Source: an uncultured Porphyromonadaceae bacterium
Lineage (GTDB): Bacteria > Bacteroidota > Bacteroidia > Bacteroidales > Muribaculaceae
Reading direction: 5' to 3'
Length of the DNA: 64,000 bases
NCBI GenBank assembly: GCA_902461565.1
Contig: CABPYL010000006.1
Span: 29,352-93,351 of the forward strand
Under the pieces are notes generated by a model. It was not told the origin of the DNA. It saw only the letters and a list, made by a program, of their open reading frames with translations, and ran no database searches. How positions within the stretch are numbered: the first letter of the stretch is position 1; each line of letters starts with the position of its first letter. Positions 9,276 through 17,065 of this stretch are shown piece after piece. The translations under genes and the position numbers were made by a program.

Positions 9276-10274
9276 CTATTTTAATTTTCCATCCCAATCC
9301 TCAAGTTCGTTTTTAGAAATATGAGGGTTTTTCGGATTCTTGTTGTTTTTCTCTCTGATTTTCTTCATCTCTTTCTGAATCTTTCTCAGCTGGCTCATGT
9401 CAACAGGTCCGAACACTTTCATTGAAGAAACCTGGCTGACATAGTTACTGTAGACACGCATATTATTCGATGCATTCATCGCATCATTCGCTGTATACTT
9501 ATCATCCTTATTTCTTTTATCTGCGTTGGTGTTTTTCTTTGCGCCTGGCGAGTTTCGGACGTAAGGTTCTCCCGAGCTGACAGATTCTGTATTTGCGGCT
9601 CCTGTGGCTGTGGACCCAGCGACAGTCGATGCAACTGCCATGCCTGTACCTATGGCTTTCCAACCTCCCCAATGTGGATTTATATTGAACGTTAGACCGC
9701 AGGTTACAGTCAATGCATTTTTATTCAAATCTTTCGGACCATTATATATAATAGGATTATAGTAATTTACACCAATATGTATTTTCCGATAACGAAAAAC
9801 AACCGACGGAGTAAGACCCACCTGCATGTGATTATCACCTCTGTATTCACACTCTCCCATGTACATACTTGCATAAGGTCCAACTCCGAAAGTCAGGGAA
9901 CTACGCTTTCCAAGCGCCATTCGATAGTCAAATTTAACTGGTAAACGCAGAAAAGTTTGCGTTTCACCATGTTTCTGGCCCGACCCATCCTCAAAAGCGG
10001 CATCAGTAATTCCTATTCCGAGACCTGTTTCGAGAATGAACGGATGGGCAGAAGAAAGGGGGATTTCTGCAAGAACTGCAAACATTCCGTTTCCTCCAAC
10101 ACCTTTCTTTATCAAATCGGTCGAATAAGGATGCCCCGGATCAAAACCAGAATTATCATGGACCCATCCGAACAGCGGGCCTGCACCCAGCTCGAATCTC
10201 AAACCAACCTGGGCATTCGTGCTCTGCGTAATAAATACGAGACCCAGACAGAAAGATACTATCTTTTTAAGCAT
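9276..10274 (-). CDS. Outer-membrane beta-barrel-like protein with a basic C-terminal tail
   Basis: 332 residues. A signal peptide (to about residue 21, cleavage near TNAQVG) is followed by about 180 residues of alternating hydrophobic strands (VGLRFELGAGPLFG, FILETGLGIGI, LTFGVGPYASMYMGE) typical of small 8-stranded barrels. From about residue 200 the character changes: an Ala/Gly/Thr-rich stretch, then a charged linker (KKNTNADKRNKDDKY) and a Lys-rich helix near the end (LRKIQKEMKKIREKNNKN). Base composition is more AT-rich than its neighbours. It sits alone between the two copies of a duplicated gene end, with its own promoter and a leader of about 320 nt. Function unknown. Confidence 0.7.
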   Translation of the reverse strand: MLKKIVSFCLGLVFITQSTNAQVGLRFELGAGPLFGWVHDNSGFDPGHPYSTDLIKKGVGGNGMFAVLAEIPLSSAHPFILETGLGIGITDAAFEDGSGQKHGETQTFLRLPVKFDYRMALGKRSSLTFGVGPYASMYMGECEYRGDNHMQVGLTPSVVFRYRKIHIGVNYYNPIIYNGPKDLNKNALTVTCGLTFNINPHWGGWKAIGTGMAVASTVAGSTATGAANTESVSSGEPYVRNSPGAKKNTNADKRNKDDKYTANDAMNASNNMRVYSNYVSQVSSMKVFGPVDMSQLRKIQKEMKKIREKNNKNPKNPHISKNELEDWDGKLK

Positions 10275-10368
10275 AATAAATCACACAATCGGCATCTGCG
10301 TCCCCTCAGATACCGACAGCAATTGGTTCTTTTATGAGTAAAAACATAAAACGTGGGACGAGGTTCGG

Positions 10369-10545
10369 TTTATCATTACTCAGGCATCGCCAAACGCCCA
10401 TCTCTATAATAAACAGTCCACTCCCACGCCTAACCGAATATCAATACTCCTTGTCGGGGAGTGGATATACGACAAGCATGAGTGTTTTTCTGACTGCTTT
10501 TTCCTATAGAGATAAAATTTTGGCGATTTTAAGTAATGGGATAAA
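10369..10545 (-). promoter_or_regulatory. Nested long hairpin in the 5' leader of the barrel gene (possible structured RNA)
   Basis: Four arms pair in nested order. TTTATCATTACT (10369-10380) pairs with AGTAATGGGATAAA (10532-10545) with a 2-nt bulge. ATCGCCAAA (10386-10394) pairs with TTTGGCGAT (10519-10527). ATCTCTATA (10400-10408) pairs with TATAGAGAT (10505-10513). TCCACTCCC (10417-10425) pairs with GGGAGTGGA (10457-10465). The last three are perfect 9-bp helices. An alternative small hairpin, CTTGTCG/CGACAAG (10450-10456 with 10470-10476), would compete with the innermost helix. The structure lies between a promoter at 10598-10631 and the start codon at 10274. It could be a cis-regulatory RNA, a small RNA or a palindromic mobile repeat. 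Confidence 0.6.
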
Positions 10546-10597
10546 GCACAAAAACGCTTATAAAATATGTAGATACAGACACTTCCGTGGCTGCATC

Positions 10598-10631
10598 TAC
10601 AAATTTACATTTTTTCTTATAAACTGACAAA
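10598..10631 (-). promoter_or_regulatory. Promoter of the structured leader and barrel gene
   Basis: Minus-strand TTTG (10628-10631), a 20-bp spacer, then TAAATTTGTA (10598-10607): a full match to the Bacteroidota vegetative promoter. Transcription would start near 10591 and give a leader of about 317 nt before the ATG at 10274. A hairpin (GTAGAT/ATCTAC, 10569-10600) falls at the very start of the transcript. Confidence 0.75.
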
Positions 10632-10683
10632 TAAATTTTTCTCCGAGGAATATACTGCTGCGAGGCTTATATCTTGAATGACA

Positions 10684-10737
10684 GCTTATTCCGGGAGCGT
10701 GGGCGGCTTTCGGTCGCCTATGCATGCGTCCGGCATG
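10684..10737. repeat. Degenerate solo end of the IS200-like element
   Basis: The stretch CTTATTCCGGG...GGCGGCTTTCGGTCGCC...TGCATGC-GTCCGGCATG follows the same order as the right end of the IS200-like copy at 17777-17830, with substitutions and a few indels. No transposase is nearby, so it is a remnant or a solo palindromic repeat. Apart from this and the palindrome at 10938-10952, the 10632-10956 gap shows no gene. Confidence 0.6.
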
Positions 10738-10937
10738 TTTCCTGTGTTATGTGCTCCTCTGAACTCTCGGATTGCGTGACTGCTGGATACTGGCGTGCCG
10801 AAAACCGGTTCTGAATCTTTCCTTTATAGGATACACACCTCCGAAGAGGGCTGAAACAGCAATCTGTACTTGTGCAATCCCACTGGGTTGATGTCAGTCA
10901 GTTCCTCGACATCATGCGTCGGGGTTGATCCAAATTT

Positions 10938-10952
10938 ATGGCCTCCGGCCAT
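10938..10952. repeat. Palindromic repeat ATGGCC-TCC-GGCCAT
   Basis: A 6-bp palindrome with a 3-base loop, preceded by GGGGTTGATCCAAATTT. Reversed, it matches the left end of the 58214-58419 element (ATGGCC-GGA-GGCCAT followed by AAATTTATGTAACCCC), so it belongs to the same repeat family as a single, unpaired unit. Confidence 0.65.
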
Positions 10953-11017
10953 TACACGACACTTTGATTGTCTGTGTCGCGTGGCTGGTGTAGGGTGTCT
11001 TGCGTTAGGCGGGATGG

Positions 11018-11977
11018 TCAGTCTGCGGGGCGGTCGAAGGAAAAAGCTCCCACGAGGCGGAAAAATCCTGCTGGCAGCGGAGATGTGAAGCACATGTCGC
11101 GGCGCGTGGTGGGGTGCACAAAGCGCAGGGTGCGTGCATGCAGACACAAGCGGTGTATTGGCGATGGTTTGGCACCGTAGCGTCGGTCGCCCACGATGGG
11201 GTGTCCCTGGTCTTTCATGTGTACGCGAATCTGGTTTTTGCGACCGGTGGCGAGGCTGAGCTGCACCATTGAATATGGCTGCCGGTTTTTGAGTGTAGTG
11301 TAATACGTTACGGCCAGCTGGCCTTCGCCGGGCTTTTTGGTGGAATATACTTCGTGAGCCGAATTCTCGGCCAGATAGGAGCGAATCTCTCCTTCGGCGG
11401 GTTCGAGCTCGCCCTCGATAACGGCCACATATTTGCGTTCCAGCACCATGTTGTTCCAGTTGTGCTGCATTGTCTCCTTTGCCTTGATGTTTTTGGCGAA
11501 CATCATCAGACCGGTGGTGTCGCGGTCGAGCCGGTGGACGATAAAGAGCTTGTTATGCGGATCCTTGCGTTTGAGATACTCGCGCAGGATGGAGTACGCC
11601 GTCTGCTCGTTGGGTTTGTCGGTACCCATAGACAGCAGGCCGTAGCCCTTGTCTATCACGATGATGTCGTCGTCCTCATATACAAGCTGCAGGCGCGGAT
11701 GTGAGAATACCTGGAATTCGCGCGTGGTGTTTATCTTCACCTTGTCGCCGGCGTGCAGGGGAGTGTCGAACAGAGTGGTAACATTGTCGCCCACCATCAC
11801 CTGGCGGTGTTTCAGCATTTCTTTTACCGTGGTGCGTTTTTTGTCGGGCATTACGGCGAAAAGGAAGTCCAGCAGCCCGTTGGGCGCGTTGTCGGGTACA
11901 GTGAACTCAATTATATTGTCGGGGCGGAATGTGCCGGGACGGGAGCCGGGTTTTGCCGCGAGTATTTTTCTTGCCAT
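11018..11977 (-). CDS. RluA-family RNA pseudouridine synthase
   Basis: 319 residues. An S4-like N-terminal part (about 30-95, with TVKEMLKHRQVMVGDNVT) is followed by the catalytic domain with HRLDRDTTGLMMFAKN near residue 145, whose central Asp is the catalytic residue. GRKNQIRVHMKDQGHPIVGDRRYG, also a family signature, lies near 245-270. It converts specific uridines in rRNA or tRNA to pseudouridine, but the target site cannot be assigned. Its start overlaps the topA stop by one base (TAATG), so the two are co-transcribed. Its last codons are duplicated at 9200-9231. Confidence 0.92.
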   Translation of the reverse strand: MARKILAAKPGSRPGTFRPDNIIEFTVPDNAPNGLLDFLFAVMPDKKRTTVKEMLKHRQVMVGDNVTTLFDTPLHAGDKVKINTTREFQVFSHPRLQLVYEDDDIIVIDKGYGLLSMGTDKPNEQTAYSILREYLKRKDPHNKLFIVHRLDRDTTGLMMFAKNIKAKETMQHNWNNMVLERKYVAVIEGELEPAEGEIRSYLAENSAHEVYSTKKPGEGQLAVTYYTTLKNRQPYSMVQLSLATGRKNQIRVHMKDQGHPIVGDRRYGAKPSPIHRLCLHARTLRFVHPTTRRDMCFTSPLPAGFFRLVGAFSFDRPAD

Positions 11978-14313
11978 TATTTCTTGCTCTTAGCTGTTGT
12001 CCGTTTCTTTGCGGGGGCGGCATCGGCGTCGGCGACAATCTTTGTGGCCTGCTCGAAGGTGATGTCTGCTGGAGCGCTGACAGTGCGTGGCAGCTTGTAG
12101 TTTTTCTTTTTGTATGCTATGTACGGACCAAAGCGGCCGTTGAGAATCTGCATGTCGGGGTCTTCGGCGAACACTTTGATTGTCTTGTTTGCGTCGGCAG
12201 AGCGCTTGGCCTCGATAAGGCCTATGGCTTCTTCAAGGCTTACCTCGGCGGGTGCCATACCCTTGGGAATGGATACGAATTTGCCGTCGTGGCGCACGTA
12301 TGGACCGAAGCGGCCTATTGCGACGGTTACGTCTTTGTCTTCGAAAGTGCCGAGGGTACGCGGGAACTCGAACAGCCTGAGCGCTTGGTCGAGGGTGAGG
12401 GTAGACATGGACTGTCCTTTGAGGAGCGACGCGAACAGCGGCTTTTCTTCCGAGTCGGGGGCACTTACCTGTACTACGGGACCGAAACGGCCGATTTTTA
12501 CGCTCACTGTGCGTCCCTGTTCGTCCTGACCCAGTACGCGTTCGCCGAATTTGAGACCCTGGTTGAATGTAAGGGCTGCATCCACACTTGGATGGAAAAT
12601 TGTATAGAAATCGGCGATCTCCTGTTCCCAGGGCAGTTTGCCGGAGGCTATTTCGTCGAATTTCTCCTCGATGCGTGCGGTAAAGTTGTAGTCGAGTATG
12701 TCCGGGAAATATTCGGTAAGGAAGTCGTTGACAATCATACCGGTGTCGGTCGGAACGAGACGTCCTTTGTCGCCGCCGGTGAGGATTGTGCCTGTCTTTT
12801 TGGAAATTTTGGTACCTTTCAGAGTCATGGTGGTGAACTCGCGGGGTGTGCCTTCTTTTTCGCCGCGTTCCACATATCCGCGGTGCTGGATTGTGGAGAT
12901 TGTGGGGGCGTATGTGGAGGGGCGTCCGATGCCGAGTTCCTCCATCTTCTTCACCAATGATGCCTCGGTGTAGCGCGGCGGCTGCTGGGTGAAGCGTTCG
13001 GTGGCCTCTATTTCGTTGTATTTAAGCTTCATGCCTGTCGTGAGGAGCATGTCCTGCGATGCTGCCGATTCCTGCTCGTCGTCGGAACTTTCGGTGTACA
13101 TGCGCAGGAAGCCATCGAATACAACGGCCTCGTCGGTGGCTGTGAAGGCATGCGGCAGAGTGGACGCCTCTATCGCTACGGTGGTCTTTTTAATCTCGGC
13201 GTCGGCCATCTGCGATGCAATGGCGCGGCGGCGTATGAGGGTGTACAGTTTCTGCTCCTGCGGGCCTGCGCCTTCGAGTGTTTCGTTTTCCACGTATGTG
13301 GGGCGTATAGCCTCGTGGGCTTCCTGGGCACCCTTGGAGGATGTATGGAAGTGGCGCAACTTGTAGTAGCGGCTGCCGAGGTGGCTGTCGATCTGGGCGC
13401 GTATTGCGGCGAGAGCCTCTTCGGAGAGGTTGACAGAGTCGGTACGCATATAGGTGATGTGTCCGTTCTCGTAGAGCCGCTGGGCTACGGACATTGTCTG
13501 TGTTACCGAGAAGCCGAGCTTGCGCGATGCTTCCTGCTGCAGGGTGGATGTGGTGAATGGGGGCGCCGGCGATTTGGATAGTGGTTTCACGTCGATGTCG
13601 CCCACCTTGAATTCGGCGCTTATGCAGGCTTTCATAAACGCTTCGGCTTCCTCCTGCGAGGCAAAGCGAACTGGCAGCTCGGCACGCACGGCATGGCCCG
13701 GCTGTGTCTCGGGGGTGAAGATGGCGGTGATGCGGTTGTAGGGCTCGCTGACGAAGGCGCGTATCTCGTTCTCACGTTCCACAATAAGGCGTACTGCCAC
13801 AGACTGTACACGTCCGGCCGACAGGGTGGGCTTCAGGCGACGCCACAGCACCGGCGACAGTTCGAAACCGACAATGCGGTCGAGCACGCGGCGGGCCTGC
13901 TGGGCGTCGACGCGCGGAATATCGATATTGCGCGGTGTTTCGATGGCGTGCAGTATGGCGCGCTTGGTAATTTCGTGGAAAACTATGCGGCGTGTGTTTT
14001 CGGCTTTCAGCCCTAATACCTCGTAGAGGTGCCAGGCGATAGCTTCTCCCTCGCGGTCTTCATCGGAAGCCAGCCACACGGTTTTTGCTTTTGCTGCGGC
14101 TTTCTTCAGTTCTGCCACGAGCTGTGTTTTGTCGTCGGGTATTTCGTAAATGGGTTTGAAGCCGTTGTCGACGTCGATGCTGAAATTTTTCTTCTTAAGA
14201 TCGCGTATGTGGCCGTAGCTCGACATCACTTTATAGTCGGGCCCGAGGAATTTTTCTATTGTTTTAGCCTTTGCCGGAGATTCGACAATGACAAGATTCG
14301 TTGGCGTGCTCAT
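11977..14313 (-). CDS. topA: DNA topoisomerase I (type IA)
   Basis: 778 residues from the ATG at 14313. A TTG seven codons upstream is possible but less likely. Toprim domain at the N-terminus (LVIVESPAKAKTIEKFLG, then ASDEDREGEAIAWHL), and the catalytic tyrosine in HITYMRTDS at about residue 288. The C-terminal part has repeated IGRFGP-type units (KIGRFGPVV, AIGRFGPYV, NGRFGPYIAYKKKNYKLP) in place of zinc fingers, as in Bacteroidota, and a Lys-rich tail. It relaxes negative supercoils. A -7 element TAATTTTGCC lies at 14337-14346 on the minus strand. Confidence 0.96.
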   Translation of the reverse strand: MSTPTNLVIVESPAKAKTIEKFLGPDYKVMSSYGHIRDLKKKNFSIDVDNGFKPIYEIPDDKTQLVAELKKAAAKAKTVWLASDEDREGEAIAWHLYEVLGLKAENTRRIVFHEITKRAILHAIETPRNIDIPRVDAQQARRVLDRIVGFELSPVLWRRLKPTLSAGRVQSVAVRLIVERENEIRAFVSEPYNRITAIFTPETQPGHAVRAELPVRFASQEEAEAFMKACISAEFKVGDIDVKPLSKSPAPPFTTSTLQQEASRKLGFSVTQTMSVAQRLYENGHITYMRTDSVNLSEEALAAIRAQIDSHLGSRYYKLRHFHTSSKGAQEAHEAIRPTYVENETLEGAGPQEQKLYTLIRRRAIASQMADAEIKKTTVAIEASTLPHAFTATDEAVVFDGFLRMYTESSDDEQESAASQDMLLTTGMKLKYNEIEATERFTQQPPRYTEASLVKKMEELGIGRPSTYAPTISTIQHRGYVERGEKEGTPREFTTMTLKGTKISKKTGTILTGGDKGRLVPTDTGMIVNDFLTEYFPDILDYNFTARIEEKFDEIASGKLPWEQEIADFYTIFHPSVDAALTFNQGLKFGERVLGQDEQGRTVSVKIGRFGPVVQVSAPDSEEKPLFASLLKGQSMSTLTLDQALRLFEFPRTLGTFEDKDVTVAIGRFGPYVRHDGKFVSIPKGMAPAEVSLEEAIGLIEAKRSADANKTIKVFAEDPDMQILNGRFGPYIAYKKKNYKLPRTVSAPADITFEQATKIVADADAAPAKKRTTAKSKK

Positions 14314-14336
14314 AATGGTCCTTTGCGGTTTCAATC

Positions 14337-14346
14337 GGCAAAATTA
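14337..14346 (-). promoter_or_regulatory. topA promoter -7 box
   Basis: Minus-strand TAATTTTGCC fits TAnnTTTG and lies 24 bp before the preferred topA ATG. No good -33 TTTG was found at the expected distance, so this is a one-box call. Confidence 0.45.
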
Positions 14347-14468
14347 ACGAAAATTTGCCTATAACGAAGATACTTGAGTATAAAATCTAACAAATTCTTC
14401 CTTTCCAAGGTTGAAAAACGGTCAAAAAGACCAATAGAAGCTACAATGGCTATCATGGCTATAATTGA

Positions 14469-14500
14469 TTTGGCGGATTGGCGGGTTTTGCATACTTTTG
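14469..14500 (+). promoter_or_regulatory. Promoter of exonuclease III gene
   Basis: TTTG (14469-14472), a 20-bp spacer, then TACTTTTG (14493-14500), with a leader of about 13 nt to the ATG at 14520. It is divergent from the topA promoter. Confidence 0.65.
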
Positions 14501-14519
14501 CCTTATAAACCGACGCAAT

Positions 14520-15278
14520 ATGAAACTTATATCGTGGAACGTAAACGGCCTGAGGGCCGTTCTTGGCAAAGGTTTTGCCGATATTCTTAAAAACTCCGGC
14601 GCAGACATGTTCTGCGTTCAGGAAATAAAGCTCCAGGAGGGACAGCTCGATTTCGAGGCCGAAGGCTACGAGGCTTTCTACAACTATGCCGACCGCAAAG
14701 GCTATTCCGGCACGGCTGTATTCAGCCGTCGCAAGCCGCTGAGCGTGCGCAGGGGCATCGGTGTGGACTGCCACGACCACGAGGGGCGTGTGCTTGCACT
14801 TGAATTCGACGATTTCTATCTTGTGAACGTGTATGTGCCAAATTCGCAGAACGAACTGGCGCGTCTGGACTACCGTATGACATGGGATGATGATTTCCGC
14901 GCGTTCCTTATGTCGCTGGATGCCGAGAAGCCCGTTGTGGTGTGTGGCGATTTCAATGTGGCGCACCAGGAGATAGACCTTGCCAATCCCAAGACCAACC
15001 GCCGCAACGCCGGTTTTACCGACGAGGAACGCGAGGGATTCGGCAAGCTGCTTGACGCCGGATTTGCCGACACATTCCGCGAGCTGCATCCCGAGGCTCT
15101 TGGTGCCTACAGCTGGTGGAGCTATCGCGGCAATGCACGTGCAAAGAACGTGGGCTGGCGTATCGATTATTTCCTTGCCTCGCGGCGCATTATGGAAAAA
15201 GTGGCCGGAGCCTCCATCCATGCGGATATTGTTGGCTCCGACCACTGTCCGGTGTCGTTGGAAATCAACGCACTATAA
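14520..15278 (+). CDS. xth: Exodeoxyribonuclease III (Xth family AP endonuclease)
   Basis: 252 residues from the ATG at 14520, chosen because the conserved ISWNVNGLRA follows directly. All EEP-family motifs are present: CVQEIKL (metal-binding Glu), GYSGTAVFSR, VYVPNSQNE, CGDFNVAH, WRIDYFL and the terminal SDHCPV with the catalytic His. It cleaves abasic sites and degrades 3' ends during base-excision repair. Its last 14 bp overlap the 3' end of the convergent endonuclease I gene. Confidence 0.95.
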   Translation: MKLISWNVNGLRAVLGKGFADILKNSGADMFCVQEIKLQEGQLDFEAEGYEAFYNYADRKGYSGTAVFSRRKPLSVRRGIGVDCHDHEGRVLALEFDDFYLVNVYVPNSQNELARLDYRMTWDDDFRAFLMSLDAEKPVVVCGDFNVAHQEIDLANPKTNRRNAGFTDEEREGFGKLLDAGFADTFRELHPEALGAYSWWSYRGNARAKNVGWRIDYFLASRRIMEKVAGASIHADIVGSDHCPVSLEINAL

Positions 15279-16914
15279 CTTTTACAGGCGTACGGTGCGT
15301 GTCCGTAACAATGAGGTACACGCCCGGTGCTGCGGCGACCTCGGTATTAGTGCTGATGTCGCCGACATTTATATACAGGCGCCCGGACATGTCGTAGATG
15401 CGGCATCCGGTCTGTGGCGCAGAGCAGATAAGGCGTATGTAGCCTTCGGCGCTTGTGGCGGCCAAGGGTTCGTCGGCGGCTATGCCGACAACGCCGGAGT
15501 GGTCCACGAATACTACGTTGGACATTGGCGAGCGTACGCCGAGGCGTTCGGACTGTACGGAGTATGATTCGCTGTCGGAGGCGCCGAAGCCAGTTATTTC
15601 AAGGGATTCGTTTTCGCTCACAAGTTCTTCGGTGATAACGTTGCCGCCGGTGTAGCATGTGCGGGTAACCACGTAGTAGTCAATAACCTCGTCTTCGGGA
15701 GCCGTCCAGTTCGCCGTGTAGCTGTCGCCTTCCACATCGGTCGCAGGCAGGGCTGTGCACGCGGTGAGGACCGGAACAGGCAGGCATTCGCCTCTTAGTG
15801 TTACCGAACGCGAACCCGGAAAGGAGCCTTCGAATAGTATTTTGGATGTATGCTCGCCCAAGGCCGTTGGCTTGTAGGTGATAGTGAGCCAGTAACCGTC
15901 GTCGGTGCACACCTGCGAGGCGGGTATGCGTTCAACGGCGGAGGTGAACATGGTGTTGTCGCCGCTCCATATCTGGTTGTGGATGGTACCGCTCAGGTTC
16001 TTGCCTTTTACAAGCAGCCGTGCCGTGGCTGTTTTGCCCAGGGCTACCTGATTGAACTGCAGTTCCATGTTGCGCAGTGGAGCAATCAGCTCGGGATCGC
16101 CGGCGGGAGGTTCTACAACGCTTCCGGGGGTGAAGGCTTCGCCCTTTTTGGAACCCCAGATGTAATCGGCCAGTTCGGGCAGGTCGATAAACGGGTTGCG
16201 GTTGTTCTGTATGCTGTACACCACCTCGTTGCGGTCGATTTCCTTCTGGCTCACGGGATCGTCGTGGTGCCACTGCAGCAGCAGTTTCACCGACCAGGGA
16301 TTCAAGGTTGGATAGAGGTTCTGCGATACCATGTAGGTATACTTCCAGGTGTAGGTCTGATAGCACGTTACCATGTAGAAATATGTGCGGGCGAAGTCGC
16401 CTTTGTACTCGTCGTTGGGCTCGAATACATATCGTGCGCTGCCACCCTGGCCATTGACAGGGTAGCCTACTTTTACAAAGCCGTTGTCGAATGTGGCTGC
16501 GCTTACTTCGCCGAGCGGGTAGTTGCTCTTGGCCATGTTGGCGTCCATTTCGCTTGGGTACAGATGGTTCAGGTCTACGTATGCGCTCACGCTCTGCGAG
16601 CCTCCCCACCAGCTTTTCGGGAAAGAATGCTCGCGGTTGAGCCCGCGGAACGACGGTGCGTACAGCGGAATATCGGAGTACATGTCCCACCAGCGGTTCG
16701 ATTCGGGGTATACATCTGTTCTCTGGAAATATGTAGGCAGAGCTGAGTAGGACGAGATCTGTGTGAAGCTGTGCACAATATTGTATACAGCTGTTTTGAG
16801 GTCGCCTTCTTTCTTGCCGTTGAGCGAGGAATAGTATCCGGCAGGCGCGTCGGCGTATGCGTAGAAAGCAGCTACGGCAAAGGCGGCGGCGAGTGCGGTG
16901 CGTGTGATTTTCAT
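15265..16914 (-). CDS. Secreted endonuclease I with C-terminal sorting-like tail
   Basis: 549 residues from the ATG at 16914, which gives a clean signal peptide (MKITRTALAAAFAVAAFYAY). The catalytic domain (about 20-270) is endonuclease I: GLNREHSFPKSWWG carries the active-site His, and DLNHLYPSE is the second family motif. After about residue 290 come Ig-like segments, including a fibronectin-III-like one (TANWTAPEDEVIDYYVVT), and a final domain (CRIYDMSGRLYIN...GVYLIVTD...VKVIVR) that resembles the type IX secretion C-terminal domain. It is probably a surface or released DNA/RNA nuclease for nutrient scavenging. It is convergent with the xth gene. Upstream there is only a -7 box. Confidence 0.87.
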   Translation of the reverse strand: MKITRTALAAAFAVAAFYAYADAPAGYYSSLNGKKEGDLKTAVYNIVHSFTQISSYSALPTYFQRTDVYPESNRWWDMYSDIPLYAPSFRGLNREHSFPKSWWGGSQSVSAYVDLNHLYPSEMDANMAKSNYPLGEVSAATFDNGFVKVGYPVNGQGGSARYVFEPNDEYKGDFARTYFYMVTCYQTYTWKYTYMVSQNLYPTLNPWSVKLLLQWHHDDPVSQKEIDRNEVVYSIQNNRNPFIDLPELADYIWGSKKGEAFTPGSVVEPPAGDPELIAPLRNMELQFNQVALGKTATARLLVKGKNLSGTIHNQIWSGDNTMFTSAVERIPASQVCTDDGYWLTITYKPTALGEHTSKILFEGSFPGSRSVTLRGECLPVPVLTACTALPATDVEGDSYTANWTAPEDEVIDYYVVTRTCYTGGNVITEELVSENESLEITGFGASDSESYSVQSERLGVRSPMSNVVFVDHSGVVGIAADEPLAATSAEGYIRLICSAPQTGCRIYDMSGRLYINVGDISTNTEVAAAPGVYLIVTDTHRTPVKVIVR

Positions 16915-16970
16915 CGGGGAGGGTGATGTTAGTTGAAACGATATAAGGAAGGTTGGCTGAATCCTGGCGG

Positions 16971-16980
16971 CGCAAAGATA
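16971..16980 (-). promoter_or_regulatory. Promoter -7 box of the endonuclease I gene
   Basis: Minus-strand TATCTTTGCG, one base short of TAnnTTTGnA, 56 bp before the ATG at 16914. No TTTG lies at the normal -33 distance. Confidence 0.5.
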
Positions 16981-17021
16981 GCAAAAATAAAACAAACCGT
17001 GGTAATATTTAGTTTTTTAGC

Positions 17022-17049
17022 GAAGAACGGAGAGTGAAGAACGGAGAGT
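17022..17049 (+). repeat. Tandem 14-bp GA-rich repeat beside the IS200-like element
   Basis: GAAGAACGGAGAGT occurs twice in perfect tandem (17022-17035 and 17036-17049), followed by a degenerate third unit that runs into the left end of the mobile element. Similar GA-rich sequence lies left of the second copy (23374-23529). Confidence 0.8.
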
Positions 17050-17065
17050 GAAAAGCTGAGAGGCT

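Noticed and set aside
10334..10627. Plus-strand frame of 97 codons beginning MSKNIKRGTR
   Set aside because: It runs through the nested hairpin and across the opposing promoter. No family resemblance, no promoter on its strand, so probably chance in AT-rich DNA.
14311..14334. Upstream TTG start for topA
   Set aside because: The ATG at 14313 directly precedes the conserved Toprim start, and the TTG lies only 3 bp from the -7 box.
17022..17049. CRISPR or tandem-repeat array at the GA-rich tracts
   Set aside because: Only two perfect units with no spacers and no cas genes. The longer tract at 23374 is degenerate low-complexity sequence.
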